Below are positions 36,719 to 47,519 of a stretch of 64,000 nucleotides of DNA, one piece after another. A program made the translations under genes and the position numbers. Positions within the stretch are counted from its first letter, which is position 1. Every line of letters begins with the position of its first letter. The notes under the pieces were generated by a model, which was given only the letters and a program-made list of their open reading frames with translations, ran no database searches and was not told where the DNA came from. Source of the DNA: Dioscorea cayenensis subsp. rotundata (Eukaryota; Streptophyta; Magnoliopsida; Dioscoreales; Dioscoreaceae); assembly GCF_009730915.1 (NCBI RefSeq), contig NC_052486.1, positions 23,155,589 to 23,219,588 of the forward strand, given 5' to 3'.

Positions 36719-36877
36719 TTTTTTTTTTAAGAAAGGCGACAAGCACCAGAACCCAAGGACATGCACGTGTGGAGAGCAAGGCTTAACGCCGACCCACATA
36801 AGATTTGATCCTGAGTCCTCCCCAAAATAAATATCTTACACAAAAGACCTGATATCAATTGACCCAAAGGCTGTTGG
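36719..36877 (-). mobile_element. tRNA-derived SINE, second family, minus strand, with target duplications
   Basis: Read on the minus strand from 36877: a tRNA-like head with the A-box-like TTTGGGTCAATTGATATCAG, the B-box-like AGGATCAAATC (36802-36812), a body ending GGTGCTTGTCGCCTTTCTT, and poly(A) (poly(T) at 36719-36728). Direct repeats TGACTAAATTCATT lie at 36705-36718 and 36878-36891. The tail resembles that of the SINE at 35.3 kb, while the heads differ. Confidence 0.85.
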
Positions 36878-36929
36878 TGACTAAATTCATTTGAAATTAT
36901 ATACAATATTTTTTTTTTTAACATAAAGT

Positions 36930-37150
36930 GTGTTTGACCTCATGAACCCAACCTTCTTTCACTAATGCAATACAATCATTTACCAAAGTTTTGTAAGGAT
37001 GTGATGTGGACACTCTAACTTAAAGAAAGCACACCACCACTTGGGCATCAAGCTCAACAATCAACCCATGAATAGTAAGCTGCTTTGCAAGGAGATGACC
37101 CTCTCTTATGCCTCAAAGCTCTGCCGCCAAACTATTTATGTGGCCTATAT
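36930..37150 (-). mobile_element. LINE-type RNase H (RVT_3) relic
   Basis: The minus strand reads NSLAAEL, stop, GIREGHLLAKQLTIHGLIVE, LDAQVVVCFL, stop, then SHPYKTLVNDCIALVKEGW. This is the core of the RNase H-like domain found at the C-terminus of plant LINEs and related genes (family AELWGLRDGL…LIVELDA…HP…L..DC). Two stops make it dead. The N-terminal half would lie beyond the hAT element inserted at 37266. Confidence 0.75.
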
Positions 37151-37265
37151 GGATTACATAACCTTTAATCCAAGAACCCAATTAAGTGGCCTACATGTTT
37201 TATATAAAAATTTTGTGTGGCCTTGTGCCAAAACAAAATTTGTTTTCAAGATATCCCTCCAAGTG

Positions 37266-37481
37266 TAGAAATGGCAATTTATACCCTATCCGATGGATAT
37301 ACCCATACTTATATCCGGTTAAAGAGGAAGGTACGGATATGGGTAAAGGTATTACCCACTATTTTTTGAGTGAGTACGGATCCAGTAAGAATATGCCCCT
37401 ACCCTACCCATATCTTTACCCGTTGAGGAGGGTACGAGGTTTTACACATACCAGTACCCTTACCCTTACCCTCACCCTCAC

Positions 37482-37523
<42 letters not shown>

Positions 37524-38271
37524 CTAAATATTTACCCACAATTTACCCAATATATATTTTCATTGTAATTAATTTAAAAATTATACTTTAAATTCTCTCT
37601 TAATATATTATTTTAAATTTTATTTAATTTTTATATTTATATTTGATATAGCATAATATTTTTTTATATAAATATTATAAATCATAATTAAATTAAAAAA
37701 ATTAAACATTATAAAATAAATATAAAAATAATATTATAATAATTATTCTATAAATTATAAAAACATCCTGAAAAAAAAAAATACTAATAAAAAATTAATT
37801 AGCTATGAGAATTATTTATAATGTTTTTTATATTCAAAATCTCACTAGACATTTATAAAATTTGAAACTATATAAATTATAAATAGTAGATATATGAAAA
37901 AAAAAATTAAAATAAAAACCAAAATAGTTAAATATAAACTAAAAAAAAAGTAGAGTTGCCCTTGAGTCCTAAATAGACGCTAATGAAAATCAACAAACTT
38001 CTTATTTTGTTTAAATTAAACTTATAATTTTGAATTTATGAACATGTGTTTAAACATTATATTATTATTATTATTATTATTGTTGTTATTATTATTATTA
38101 TTAAAATTAATTCGATAATTTGAACAACGGATAAGTGGGTACCCTGTGGATATACCCATACATGCGAGTAAAGATAAGGGTATGATTTTTTATACCATGC
38201 AAAGTACAAATAAGAGTACAAATATGAGATAAAGAGTTCAAACCACTATGAAAGAGTTCAAACCACCCCTG
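37266..38271 (-). mobile_element. Non-autonomous hAT-type transposon (GGGTA-rich family), copy 2, inverted
   Basis: The plus-strand left end TAGAAATGGCAATTTATACC matches the right end of the copy at 10689-11734. The block ATTCGATAATTTGAACAACG (38110-38130) is the reverse complement of the sequence after its left subterminal region, and GTAGAGTTGCCC near 37950 also matches inverted. The right terminus is degraded (…AACCACCCCTG near 38271). Flanks CCTCCAAG and CCTCCATA may be a decayed target duplication. The centre has (TA)n at 37486-37518 and (ATT)n at 38061-38100. Confidence 0.75.
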
Positions 38272-38640
38272 CCTCCATAATATTTATTTGATTATTTCTC
38301 AAAACAACTGTAGCCCATGCAAGTTTTGACAAAAAAAGGATAAATTGACGTTCCACACAAGGCTCAAAACCAAGAACCTTTCTAAAAAGGTCCAATTAGT
38401 TCTTGGAGAAGTGGAAGAAGCCAGTTCACAATATGATTTTCAAATTATTTAATACAATATAAATGACTATTTGCATCATAAAGCACAGGGAATATATATA
38501 TATATATATATTATTTTTTTAAAAATGGATATATTTTTTAAGGTAATTGATGGTACTTGATTTTGTTAAATTATCTGAATTTTAAAAATTAGAAAACACA
38601 TAAACATCTACGTCATACAAGTTCACACTCTAATTATTAA
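38272..38640. other. Possible upstream part of the LINE RNase H relic, otherwise AT-rich
   Basis: Sequence on the far side of the hAT element; minus-strand words such as SKLAWATVVLRNN are suggestive but no domain can be confirmed. (TA)n at 38492-38510. Confidence 0.3.
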
Positions 38641-39240
38641 GAAAATATAATATTTATAATAAGATGGATTTCTCAGAAAGTTAGGCCAATTTCTAAAATT
38701 TTCAACCATTGTCCGGATCCAATGCATGTATAGAATTCAAATGGAATGACGAACTTGCAACAAGTCTCATATGACATCATATGAAAAGAATATAAATAAT
38801 TAAGACGATTTTTTTGACTTCTTAAAATTCACTTTCTTTTAATAGCATGAGTTTTCTTTGCATGCCTTCTCAGTATGAAGGTATTGAGTTGGTTTTAAGT
38901 TGCCATGCAAATTATTCATGATTTAAAAAAATTAATGACTATTTACATTAATCACATAAGCATATGCTTGCGGTGTGAAGCACGTTAGGTATGTATTTTT
39001 TACTCTTGCATAGACTTATGCGACTTAATGTGAGTTGCCTCATTCATGTACGAAATTGGTACAGTTAATGATATGTGATGAGAAAGTTAGTTTTATTTTC
39101 CAATTTATTTCATTATGCATTCTAAAACTACATCTATTTTGAATTTATTCTTTTGAAACTTATAAAATTTTAATAATTTTATTTCATTAAAAATTCACCT
39201 TTGTGATCTAAATTTATTTTATTAACCTAAAATTGTTGAT
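38640..39240 (+). repeat. Local dispersed repeat R1, copy 2
   Basis: Shares GAAAGTTAGGCCAA, CAACCATTGTCCGGATCC and TTTCATTATGCATTCTAAAA, in the same order, with copy 1. Confidence 0.65.
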
Positions 39241-40110
39241 TAGTGATTCTAATAAAGGAAAATAATTATATGAAGATACACATTTGGAAAAACACACTAA
39301 GATCAAATAAGTGAAATATATGTAGAATAAATATAAATAATTAAATATAATGCAAAGATAAGAAGAATTTCAACACCCAATGTCCTTGAATTCTAAATGC
39401 CCAAGAATTCTAACTAATTAATGTCATCTCTTGATAGAATAGATTGACATTTTAGGTAATTTGGCATAAAACTTGAAAAGAGGTTCCTCATCAATCACAT
39501 GGTTTCCTTTAATTTATTCTAGTACGTATAACTTAATAACAAATTAATCTTTGATTACTTAAAAAAATTAATCTTTAATTGATTAAAAGTGGGTCAATAA
39601 AAGCCCTGAGAAGCTTCTATATATGAATTTATTCCAGTGGCTTTCTCTTAACTAATCTCTCCAAACCTAACTTAATTCTATATTTTAATTTATGACCAAA
39701 TACTTTTTTAAATGTGAAGAGCCAATAGAATCTTAGTTTAATGGTGTCTTTTCTATAATTCATCATTGATTAGTGATAATTATGAATGTGACATGAGCCA
39801 TTTGTTGACTTTAATTAACAACATGATGGTTTGATTTGCAAATGATAACAACACAAGTGATGCACCACAAAAATGAGTAGTTGAGTAACTTGAGTTACAC
39901 ATATGCTTATAGTGTTAGGTGCCGTATTTAATAGACAACACTGATTTTTTTATGTTACCGATCAAAAGTCATTTAATAGCATAAGTACAAGATAAAAAAA
40001 ATTACAAAATTATTGTAACACATTTGATAGCATCATACATGTTTTATAAATTTTTCTGTAATTTTTAATTTCCACTGCTTAAATTTTTTAATAATTAATA
40101 AAAACTTTTA
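39241..40110. other. Intergenic, no recognised gene
   Basis: AT-rich sequence without motif-bearing ORFs. Confidence 0.5.
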
Positions 40111-40112
40111 TG

Positions 40113-41245
40113 CTATGTTTGGATTGAGGGCGGGCGAGAGAAAATAAAGTAAAGCGAGGATTTTGGAGGGTCAGAGTCAGCCCTTCCCTCATTTGGATAG
40201 ATATTTTTAATTTCACGAAGGGAAAAGAAGGATTAACTCTGACCCTCCGAAACCCTTCGAAACCCCACTTTTTTTGCCCCCCGATTTAGGGTGCCGGGGA
40301 GGGAGAATCTCTTAAAAATTTTATTTTATTTTTAAAATACCTTAATAACCTTCATTTTTTAAATTAATTACATAATAACACCTCATAAGTTTCTCCTTTT
40401 TATTTTTTTCAATCTAATTTTATTTTAATCAAGCATTCATATGACACTCATCACAAATCCTTATTTTTATGTATTTTTTTATTTGCTTATTTGTTTATTT
40501 ATGTTGTGTTTTTTACTTGTCAATTCATCCTTAAAAGAATTTATCTCAATAGAATTCTTTAATATCCAAATTTTATTCAAAGTACAAATAAAATTAAAAT
40601 TTTTCTTTGAGTGAGAAAAAACTAATAATTATCTAATTCAACATAATTATTATACTATGAAATTAAAATATTAGAATAGATTTGCTGACAATATGATAAA
40701 GTGATCTTGTGATGATCCAATAGAGTTGTATAAGAAATTGATCTTTAAATAATGTATGATATACTTCCAAAGGAAAAATAAATTGTGGTATTTGAGAAGA
40801 GGCAAAATTAAAGTATAAAAAAAAATCAAAATCAAAATAATAATGATAATTATAATAATTTTAATTGAGAAGAGGCAAAATTAAAGTATAAAAAAAAATC
40901 AAAATCAAAATAATAATGATAATTATAATAATTTTAATATTTATTAAAAAATTATGCTTAGAGTGTGAATTTATTTGAGATATTCATAATGCATGTGTTT
41001 AAATAGAAATACGTAATTTTTTAATTAATAATAAAGAGTATAATTGGTAAATCATATTATTATATGTCATTTTCTTTCATTTCTCTTCTGTAACCAAATA
41101 AGGTTTATCAGAAAACTCTCTTTTTCTTTCTCTCAATAAAATTTGTTTATCCAAACAAGGATTGAACCCGCCTTTTCTTTTCCCTTACTTTTCCTTTCCT
41201 TCACTCCCCTTTACTTTTCCCTTCGACTTTTGAATCCAAACACTA
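40113..41245. mobile_element. Candidate TIR DNA transposon, about 1.1 kb
   Basis: The left end CTATGTTTGGATTGAGGGCG and the right end, reverse complement TAGTGTTTGGATTCAAAAG, are inverted. Both are followed by purine-rich (GGG/GAAGGGAAAAG) subterminal regions. The interior is AT-rich and carries a perfect 73-bp tandem duplication. I could not define a clean target duplication. Confidence 0.5.
40794..40939 (+). repeat. Perfect 73-bp tandem duplication
   Basis: The segment starting GAGAAGAGGCAAAATTAAAG at 40794 is repeated from 40867 without a visible difference, so the duplication is recent or an assembly artefact. Confidence 0.9.
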
Positions 41246-41739
41246 TGTTAGTTTATAATCACAATTTTAAATTTTCAAAATATATTAATCAATAATTAAC
41301 TACTAAAAATTATTTAAAATAATTCACCAAAGTTATTTGTTGGTAAGCTAACACAACAAATATTAGTTTGTGATCAATTAATAAAAACTATATTTTGTTG
41401 AGATCAAGAAGAGATAATTTTTTTTTTTAAGACAAAGTGTGATGAGTGACATTTTATAAAAAAATATCAAGAAACATGCATGTACAATAAATAGTGCACC
41501 GATTACAGTGGTCAGTGATTATTGACTATCTAAATATTAACTCAGGCAAAGATTATATGAGACAATTACAGTCCTACCCGTACATGCCTATAATATTTCT
41601 ATAATATTTATACTGTATTACAACAGATTTGTCACCCAAAAATTTAATCATAGATTTGCATATTCGCTGTTCAAGTAATTCCACTGTTCAAATGTCTCTC
41701 CACCATCAATTAAGTGTCTGATGTGCTGCTGCTGTTTCT

Positions 41740-42564
41740 TCTTCTTCTTCTTCTTCATCTTCATCTTCTTCTCCCTCCACCGTTGGCACTGGCCCTTTCA
41801 AAGTCACCTCCTTGAAAATTCTCCAAACACTCTTCATCAACTCCGGAGGTATTCAAACTTTTTGTAGGATCATGCACCAAGTTGATCAAACTAATAATGG
41901 CTTTTCTGCCTTTCGATCTTGTGAAGAAGCCTAAATTTCACAGATGAATCTTTGGCAATGCTCCTCGCAAAGCCAGAGTTCATGAAACCTCTCATTATCA
42001 TGATTCAAAGAGGAAGTTCCAATGCAAGACTCAGTTCCATGATAAATAATTAAGTCTACTTAAGTTGAGCAAAATAATCAATCTAGTCATGAATGAACGT
42101 GTGTTCAAGCCATTAATGCTTGATCTTTTATCCGATGAGGTCTCCAGCGGAGAAGAGTTTAGCTCACTTTATCTTGATGCATTGCTACTATTAACATCTT
42201 CATTAATTGAAGAAAAACCGATTAAAGGAGATTGAAGACGGCGGGGCTCTGTGTTTTTAATTTGATAGAGCTTTTAATATTCAACATATCTAAAGAGGTT
42301 GCTTTGATGTTGAAAAAGATACATGAGAGTTCCAGAGACGGTGAGTAAGCTTGGAGTGAACATTTTGTGGCTTGTTAGCTGTTTTTCGATGTCGTGGAGA
42401 AGTTGATTGATGAAATGGTAGTGTACGTAGCAGTGAGGAAACTATTAGGGTTGTTGCATGTTGATGGAGGTTCATCAATGAAGGAGGCTTTGAAGATGAT
42501 GAGAATGCATGGAGCTAGGGTTTTAGAGACAGTACCCTTGTTTTCCTTCTCAGTTAATGGATGA
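41740..42564 (+). pseudogene. PUB22/23/24-like U-box E3 ligase pseudogene, C-terminal ARM region (copy B)
   Basis: Successive plus-strand frames give FKVTSLKILQTLFINSGGIQ (about 41798-41857), LAMLLAKPEFMKPLIIMIQR (about 41955-42015), INLVMNERVFKPLMLDLLSD (about 42080-42140), LKTAGLCVFNLIELLIFNIS (about 42233-42292), and VAVRKLLGLLHVDGGSSMKE ending VPLFSFSVNG and a stop at 42562-42564. The order matches the ARM-repeat half of PUB22/23/24 ubiquitin ligases (recalled family words: LAEKPEFL…IMQRG, AVFVLIELLLD, KLCLVLQVDCG). At least four frame changes and stops separate the pieces. The U-box would precede the (CTT)n tract at 41741-41770 and is not seen. Family identity is from memory of the alignment. 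Confidence 0.6.
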
Positions 42565-43675
42565 TTACTTGAGATTAATTAGTCATGATTAGTGATTTAA
42601 TTAGTTTATGCTTATATATATATATGTATATATAGTTTATTTTCCCCCCTTTTTTGCATTGCAAAAGCTTTGATTAATCCTTTTATCATATATTACCATG
42701 ATGGCTCTTATTAACTTCTTGCAATTTTTGTTTTTAATAGTGTGTTTGTTTTAATCATGTATATCAGTGCTACTCTTAAAGCACTCTTAATGAGGAAGAA
42801 GGACATGAAATTAGCCTTTGTATGGTGTGATTTAAATTGACTTATTTTTTATTTTTCTTGCATTTTGATTTGATTGATTTTGTTTAATTAAATCGGAATC
42901 AGTGCAACTCTTGAAGCACCCTTAATGAGGTAGAAGGTTTGTCCACATTTGCCTTGAAAATTTGAAGCAATATTGACATGAAAGTAGAATTATAATGGTG
43001 TGATTTAAATTGACTTTATTTTTTATTTTATTGTTTTTCTTATTGATTTGATTGATTTTGTTTAATTAAATCGGAATCATGTTATACTTGTAGGGTTGTA
43101 TGTCTTATGATTAATTGGTGAATTAAGTAATGAATATTAAATAAAATTAAACCAAATAGCCTTTGATCTAATAGTACTGGTAATATTTATGGAGTTCTAT
43201 TGTCTAAGATTTGAAATTCGCTGAATGTAGTGGTGTTGAAAAAAATCTTCCACCGTGGATTTGCTAGGTAAGCGCATACGAGTTGGATGATAAATTTTTG
43301 GTGGTGTGTGTCCCTCTAACACGTGGCTTGTCCACCTTATTAAAAATTGATTGGGTATGTAATTAAGTGATGGAAAAAGTTAATTATAAATAATATAATT
43401 TAAATAATCACAATTGATGTATTAATTACAAATTTATCATCTTTGAATGACACTTTTTATCAATTAATTGGTAGGATTGAAGTAATTAATTATTAATGAC
43501 ATCAGTTGAAGATTAGCTAGGACAAGGGTCCCAAATTAATCTTTCCGAGTTTTGAAAAAAATCAATACGATAATAGTGATATTTTGTAATTATATTAAAC
43601 AAAAAAAATATGATAGTTTAGTTTCACCCGCTACATGAAATTAAAAAATTAAAAAACACATTTATGAAATATAAT
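42565..43675. other. Intergenic, with an internal duplication
   Basis: TGCAACTCTTGAAGCACCCT and nearby words, with TTGATTGATTTTGTTTAATT, occur twice (about 42768-42900 and 42901-43080), a diverged tandem duplication of about 135 bases. A possible LINE tail (CTTGTCCACCTTATTAAAAA) ends near 43345. Confidence 0.55.
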
Positions 43676-43687
43676 AATCAATCGATA

Positions 43688-43824
43688 ATTGTTTTGGTTA
43701 GTTGGTGTGTTTCATGTTGTTGGTACCACGGCTAGTGGTTGTTGTCCTTTCCGCTTTGTGTGGGAGTCCGTAGTTTTTAGTACTTCTGTTATTTTTATCG
43801 AAGTGGTTTATCCACCTTTTCAAA
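43688..43824 (+). mobile_element. LINE 3' stub with target duplication
   Basis: A 137-bp insertion ends GTGGTTTATCCACCTTTTCA plus A's, between perfect 12-bp duplications AATCAATCGATA (43676-43687 and 43825-43836). Confidence 0.85.
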
Positions 43825-44043
43825 AATCAATCGATAAGAAATTTTTTTCTATTTGATGTGAAAATTTGTACATGTTCTATTTCTTAAAATAATTCCTGAC
43901 TTATTCAGTTTTATTAAAAAAAGGAACAAGAATGAATTTGGCCGTTGTAGTTGTTTTATGATATTGAACTTAAACAAATATTATTAAAAATTGCAGGTTT
44001 TTTTTAACTGAAGTTTGAGCTTTTTACAAGTTATGATTTTCCT

Positions 44044-44426
44044 GAGCACTACCTTGGTTGACCACACTAACACATCGTCTTCATAGCTTCCACCGGAGTG
44101 ATTCATCCTATAGCGGCAGCTAAAGTAGACGTCTTATTTCCAAACGGAGGATTTCGCTTGTTCTTTTTTTTTTGTTCATTTTATTTCTCTCTCTCTCTAT
44201 ATATATATATATATGGGTCTGGTTTAAAGAAATGCATCACCCTTAATATGACTGCCTCTAGCTCTTTTTTTTTTTTCATGGTTACTGTTTTCTTGTTAAT
44301 TTGTTGTTGTATACGTCCGTATTATGTCTATTTTTTTTTTCCTCGTTGTTAGTTCTTTTGCTTGTTTATAACGGTTTTCTCTGTCAAAAAACTAGCAGTT
44401 TATCCATTTTACTAAAAAAAATAGTT
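44044..44426 (+). mobile_element. LINE 3' stub with target duplication
   Basis: A 383-bp insertion ends AGCAGTTTATCCATTTTACT and a poly(A), with TGATTTTCCT on both sides (44034-44043 and 44427-44436). It contains a CT/TA microsatellite at 44189-44214. An 84-codon frame over it is not a gene. Confidence 0.7.
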
Positions 44427-44504
44427 TGATTTTCCTATTCCAGTATGTTTCTTATCTTATTACATATGTGCATATATAATATTAACTTACATTTTTCTCA
44501 TCCA

Positions 44505-45400
44505 TTGACCTTGGCGAACTGCAAGACATCACTATATTAAATTCATAGGAAAACCAAATAACAACATTTTTAAAAAGGTTAGGCCAACTTCTAATATTAT
44601 CAACCAATGTCCAGATCCATTATATATATAGAATTCAAATCGAAAAACTAATGTGCCCAAGTTTTAACCTTACTTTGGCTTTTATTTCACTGGTGGCCAC
44701 AAATGTTTGTAAAGTAGTACCAATAGCCATAAAAGCCTGTTTGGAGGCTATTTCCGGTGATTTGGCTGATATAGAGGGGTTATTTTCAGTTATTTGGCTG
44801 ACGTGGAATCCCTTCACGTCAACCAAATCACCGAAAATAGCCTCCAAATAGGTTTTTATGGCCACGGGTGCTAATCGGAGAAAAGTTATGTGGCCATACA
44901 GTTATAAAAAAAACATTTGTAACCACATCGATATAAGTTATAAATATTTGTGGCCACAAGTGAAATGGAGTAGAAACCGCTAAGTCAAACATGCATGCCT
45001 TGAAAATAATTCATAAATACAAAAAAAAAATAATTAAATAAACTTGATGGTTACTTTTGATAGAGACTTAAACATATGTTTGTGGTGTGAAGTGTTTAAT
45101 GAATGTATTTTGACTCGTGTACAATTACGGTCACTTTTGACTTATTTATAAAATCGAGTTCTCATTTTTATTTTAAAGAAATAGATAAATCACATTCAAG
45201 ATAAACAAATACAATAAACAGGTTGTTATTCATGTACAAAATTATTACATTTAATGATATGTGATAAAAAAAATAGTTCTATTTTCTAATTAATTTCATT
45301 ATGCATTCTAAAATTAGATCTATTTTGAATTATTTTTCTGAAAAGTTTTAAAATAATTAAGAATAATTATAAATATAATCTAAATAGAACTTCTATAGTA
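44505..45400 (+). repeat. Local dispersed repeat R1, copy 3, carrying a MITE
   Basis: Shares CCTTGGCGAACTGCAAGACA, GGTTAGGCCAACTTCTAATA and TTTCATTATGCATTCTAAAA with the other R1 copies. The foldback MITE at 44684-44966 interrupts it. Confidence 0.65.
44684..44966. mobile_element. Foldback MITE, 283 bp
   Basis: Ends are ATTTCACTGGTGGCCACAAA and, inverted on the right, ATTTCACTTGTGGCCACAAA (19 of 20). A second inverted pair lies inside: TTTGGAGGCTATTTCCGGTG against TTTGGAGGCTATTTTCGGTG. The arms cover most of the element. CACT ends hint at a CACTA-type origin, but the 3-bp target duplication expected then is not evident. Open frames of 66 and 76 codons are mirror products of the inverted repeat. 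Confidence 0.8.
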
Positions 45401-45704
45401 TTTTCAATGAGTTCATCATGTGATGTTTTTTTATTATAATTAAGATGAACTTCTTCACCTAATGTTTTTGAAGGAAATGCCCTTCATCTCTCACTAGCAC
45501 CATGCCAATCACATGCAGGCTTACCTTAATTATTTCTGGTCAAAATTTTTCACATATTAATCTTTGACTAAAATTAAGCCAATAAAATCTTTCTTACCAT
45601 TTTAATGTTTATAAAAAGCTTCTATATTTGGATGTGGAATTTTCTACTCGTTTTTTTTTAATATTATGTCTATTATATATATATAATAAAAATAGATAAA
45701 TCAC

Positions 45705-45746
<42 letters not shown>

Positions 45747-45954
45747 ATTTTAATTGTTTCATTTGTTTCAGAATATATATTAAACTTATATAAATATTAC
45801 TTAAAAATTGCAGGATATTTCATGAAGTTTGAACTCCTTACAAGTTTGATTTTTCATATCTTAAGTATTTTTTTTCTAATTTTAAATTATGATACAACTA
45901 AACTTATACACGCATAATACTAACAGAAGATGAATGAGAGATGTTGAGGATCAA

Positions 45955-46300
45955 TGTTGCAATCTAGAGATAAAATGACATCACTGAATTAAATTCATCT
46001 TAAAACTGAATAACAATATTTTACCATCCACCATTACTAATGAGTAAGAAAGCTAAACCAACTTCTAAAATTGTCAACCATTGTTTGGATCCAATGTATA
46101 GCATTCACATTGAAAAATTAAACATACAAAAAGTCTAATATCATGCACCTAAGATGCAGAGAATAAATCTAATATATATGCGAAGCAAATTATTCATGAT
46201 TTCATTAAAAAAAGAAAAGAGAAAGTTAATGACTATGTTTGATAGGGACATATATAAACATATGTTCATGGTCTGAAGCATTTAATGTATGTATTTTTGA
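45955..46300 (+). repeat. Local dispersed repeat R1, copy 4
   Basis: Shares the AACCAACTTCTAAAATTGTC and CCATTGTTTGGATCCAATGT blocks with other R1 copies; more diverged. Confidence 0.55.
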
Positions 46301-46442
46301 CTAAAAGTTTTTTCTTTTACTTACCAATGTAACATAAACATATGTTGAACAATTGGCATATGTAGTAGTACTGGTGCAATACATTGCTGATTTAATTACT
46401 GCAGAAAAAAATAAATTAATTACTGCTTTGAGATTACAGTAA

Positions 46443-46662
46443 GGGGCGTTTGGTTGGAAGTAATTCTAAATGCAGTGGATTTTTAGTTACAATGTAATTA
46501 GAAATACTTAGTTTTCAAAATACAGTGCAGTCAAATCTTATGTTTGGTTGGATGTAACTGAAATTACTGTATTATAAAATTTTATGTTTATTTGAAATAA
46601 TTTTAGAATCAGAATTGGAAAAGCATGTGACGTGTGGATAGCATATATGTATATGTACAGTA

Positions 46663-46704
<42 letters not shown>

Positions 46705-47347
46705 TATGATATATATATGTATAAATATATGTATATATGTGTATATACACATATATGTATATGAGTACATATGTCTGTATAAGTACATGTATATGTATAT
46801 ATATATATGTGTATAAGTATATATGTATGTATAAGTATATATATGTATATACATATACATATATACATATATGTATGTGCATATATACATATACACATAT
46901 GGGTATATATGTATATGTGTAAAAATACATATATGAATATATATGTATATATGTATGTGTATGTGTATATATACATATATGAATATATATATATATATAG
47001 TATAAATATATATATATAAGTATATATGTATATATACATATATGTATATGAGTATGTAAATGTATATGTGTAAAAATACTTGTATATGTTTATATAAATG
47101 TATAAATATATGTATGTGTATGTGTATGTGTATATATACATGTATGCATATATACATTGGTTTTCAACTCCCGGGATTTGGTTTTACTCCCAATTTAGGC
47201 GTAAAATCAAATACACCAAAAAAGCTATTGTTATGTAATACTCAATTACATTAGGATTTGCAAATACACTCAAACAAACAATGTATTTCATAAAGTAAAA
47301 TATTTGATTTTACATGTAAAACTAAATACACCTAAACAAACACACCC
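46443..47347. mobile_element. PIF/Harbinger (Tourist)-like non-autonomous element
   Basis: Inverted ends are GGGGCGTTTGGTTGG and, on the right, GGGTGTGTTTGTTTAGG, typical of Tourist-type MITEs. Flanks are TAA and TTA. Subterminal parts share inverted words for TTTGATTTTAC and ATTACA. The centre has expanded into the alternating tract at 46644-47155. Confidence 0.6.
46644..47155. repeat. Cryptic (TA/TG/CA)n tract, about 510 bp, purine-pyrimidine alternating
   Basis: Nearly every dinucleotide is TA, TG or CA in alternating phase. Long overlapping open frames of about 130-189 codons in all minus frames, rich in Y, I, H and T, result only from this composition. Confidence 0.95.
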
Positions 47348-47519
47348 TTAGAAGTATTCAAGTTTGATGAATAATTGTATGTTATAATCGCTTGCAAATA
47401 CATGTTGAACAATATATATATATATATATATATGCATGTAGTGGTGCAATACATTGCTGATTTAATTAGTTGCTGTAGAAAATATGAAGTACTTACTGTT
47501 TGAGGTTTACAGTAAAAAG

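Larger units (their letters stand above)
46341..47515 (+). repeat. Local duplication (about 105 bp) flanking a Harbinger-like element
   Basis: 46341-46442 and 47401-47515 share GTGCAATACATTGCTGATTT, ATGTTGAACAAT and TTACAGTAA in order. After the second copy, AAGATTTGAATTTGATGAAT resembles the sequence right of the element (GAAGTATTCAAGTTTGATGA), so the second copy shows what the site looked like before insertion. Confidence 0.8.

Noticed and set aside
44635..44865. 76- and 66-codon frames on opposite strands
   Set aside because: Mirror images caused by the foldback MITE's inverted repeat.
46538..47157. Long overlapping minus-strand open frames (130-189 codons)
   Set aside because: They are translations of the alternating TA/TG/CA tract and consist almost only of Y, I, H and T; no codon bias, domain or splice context.
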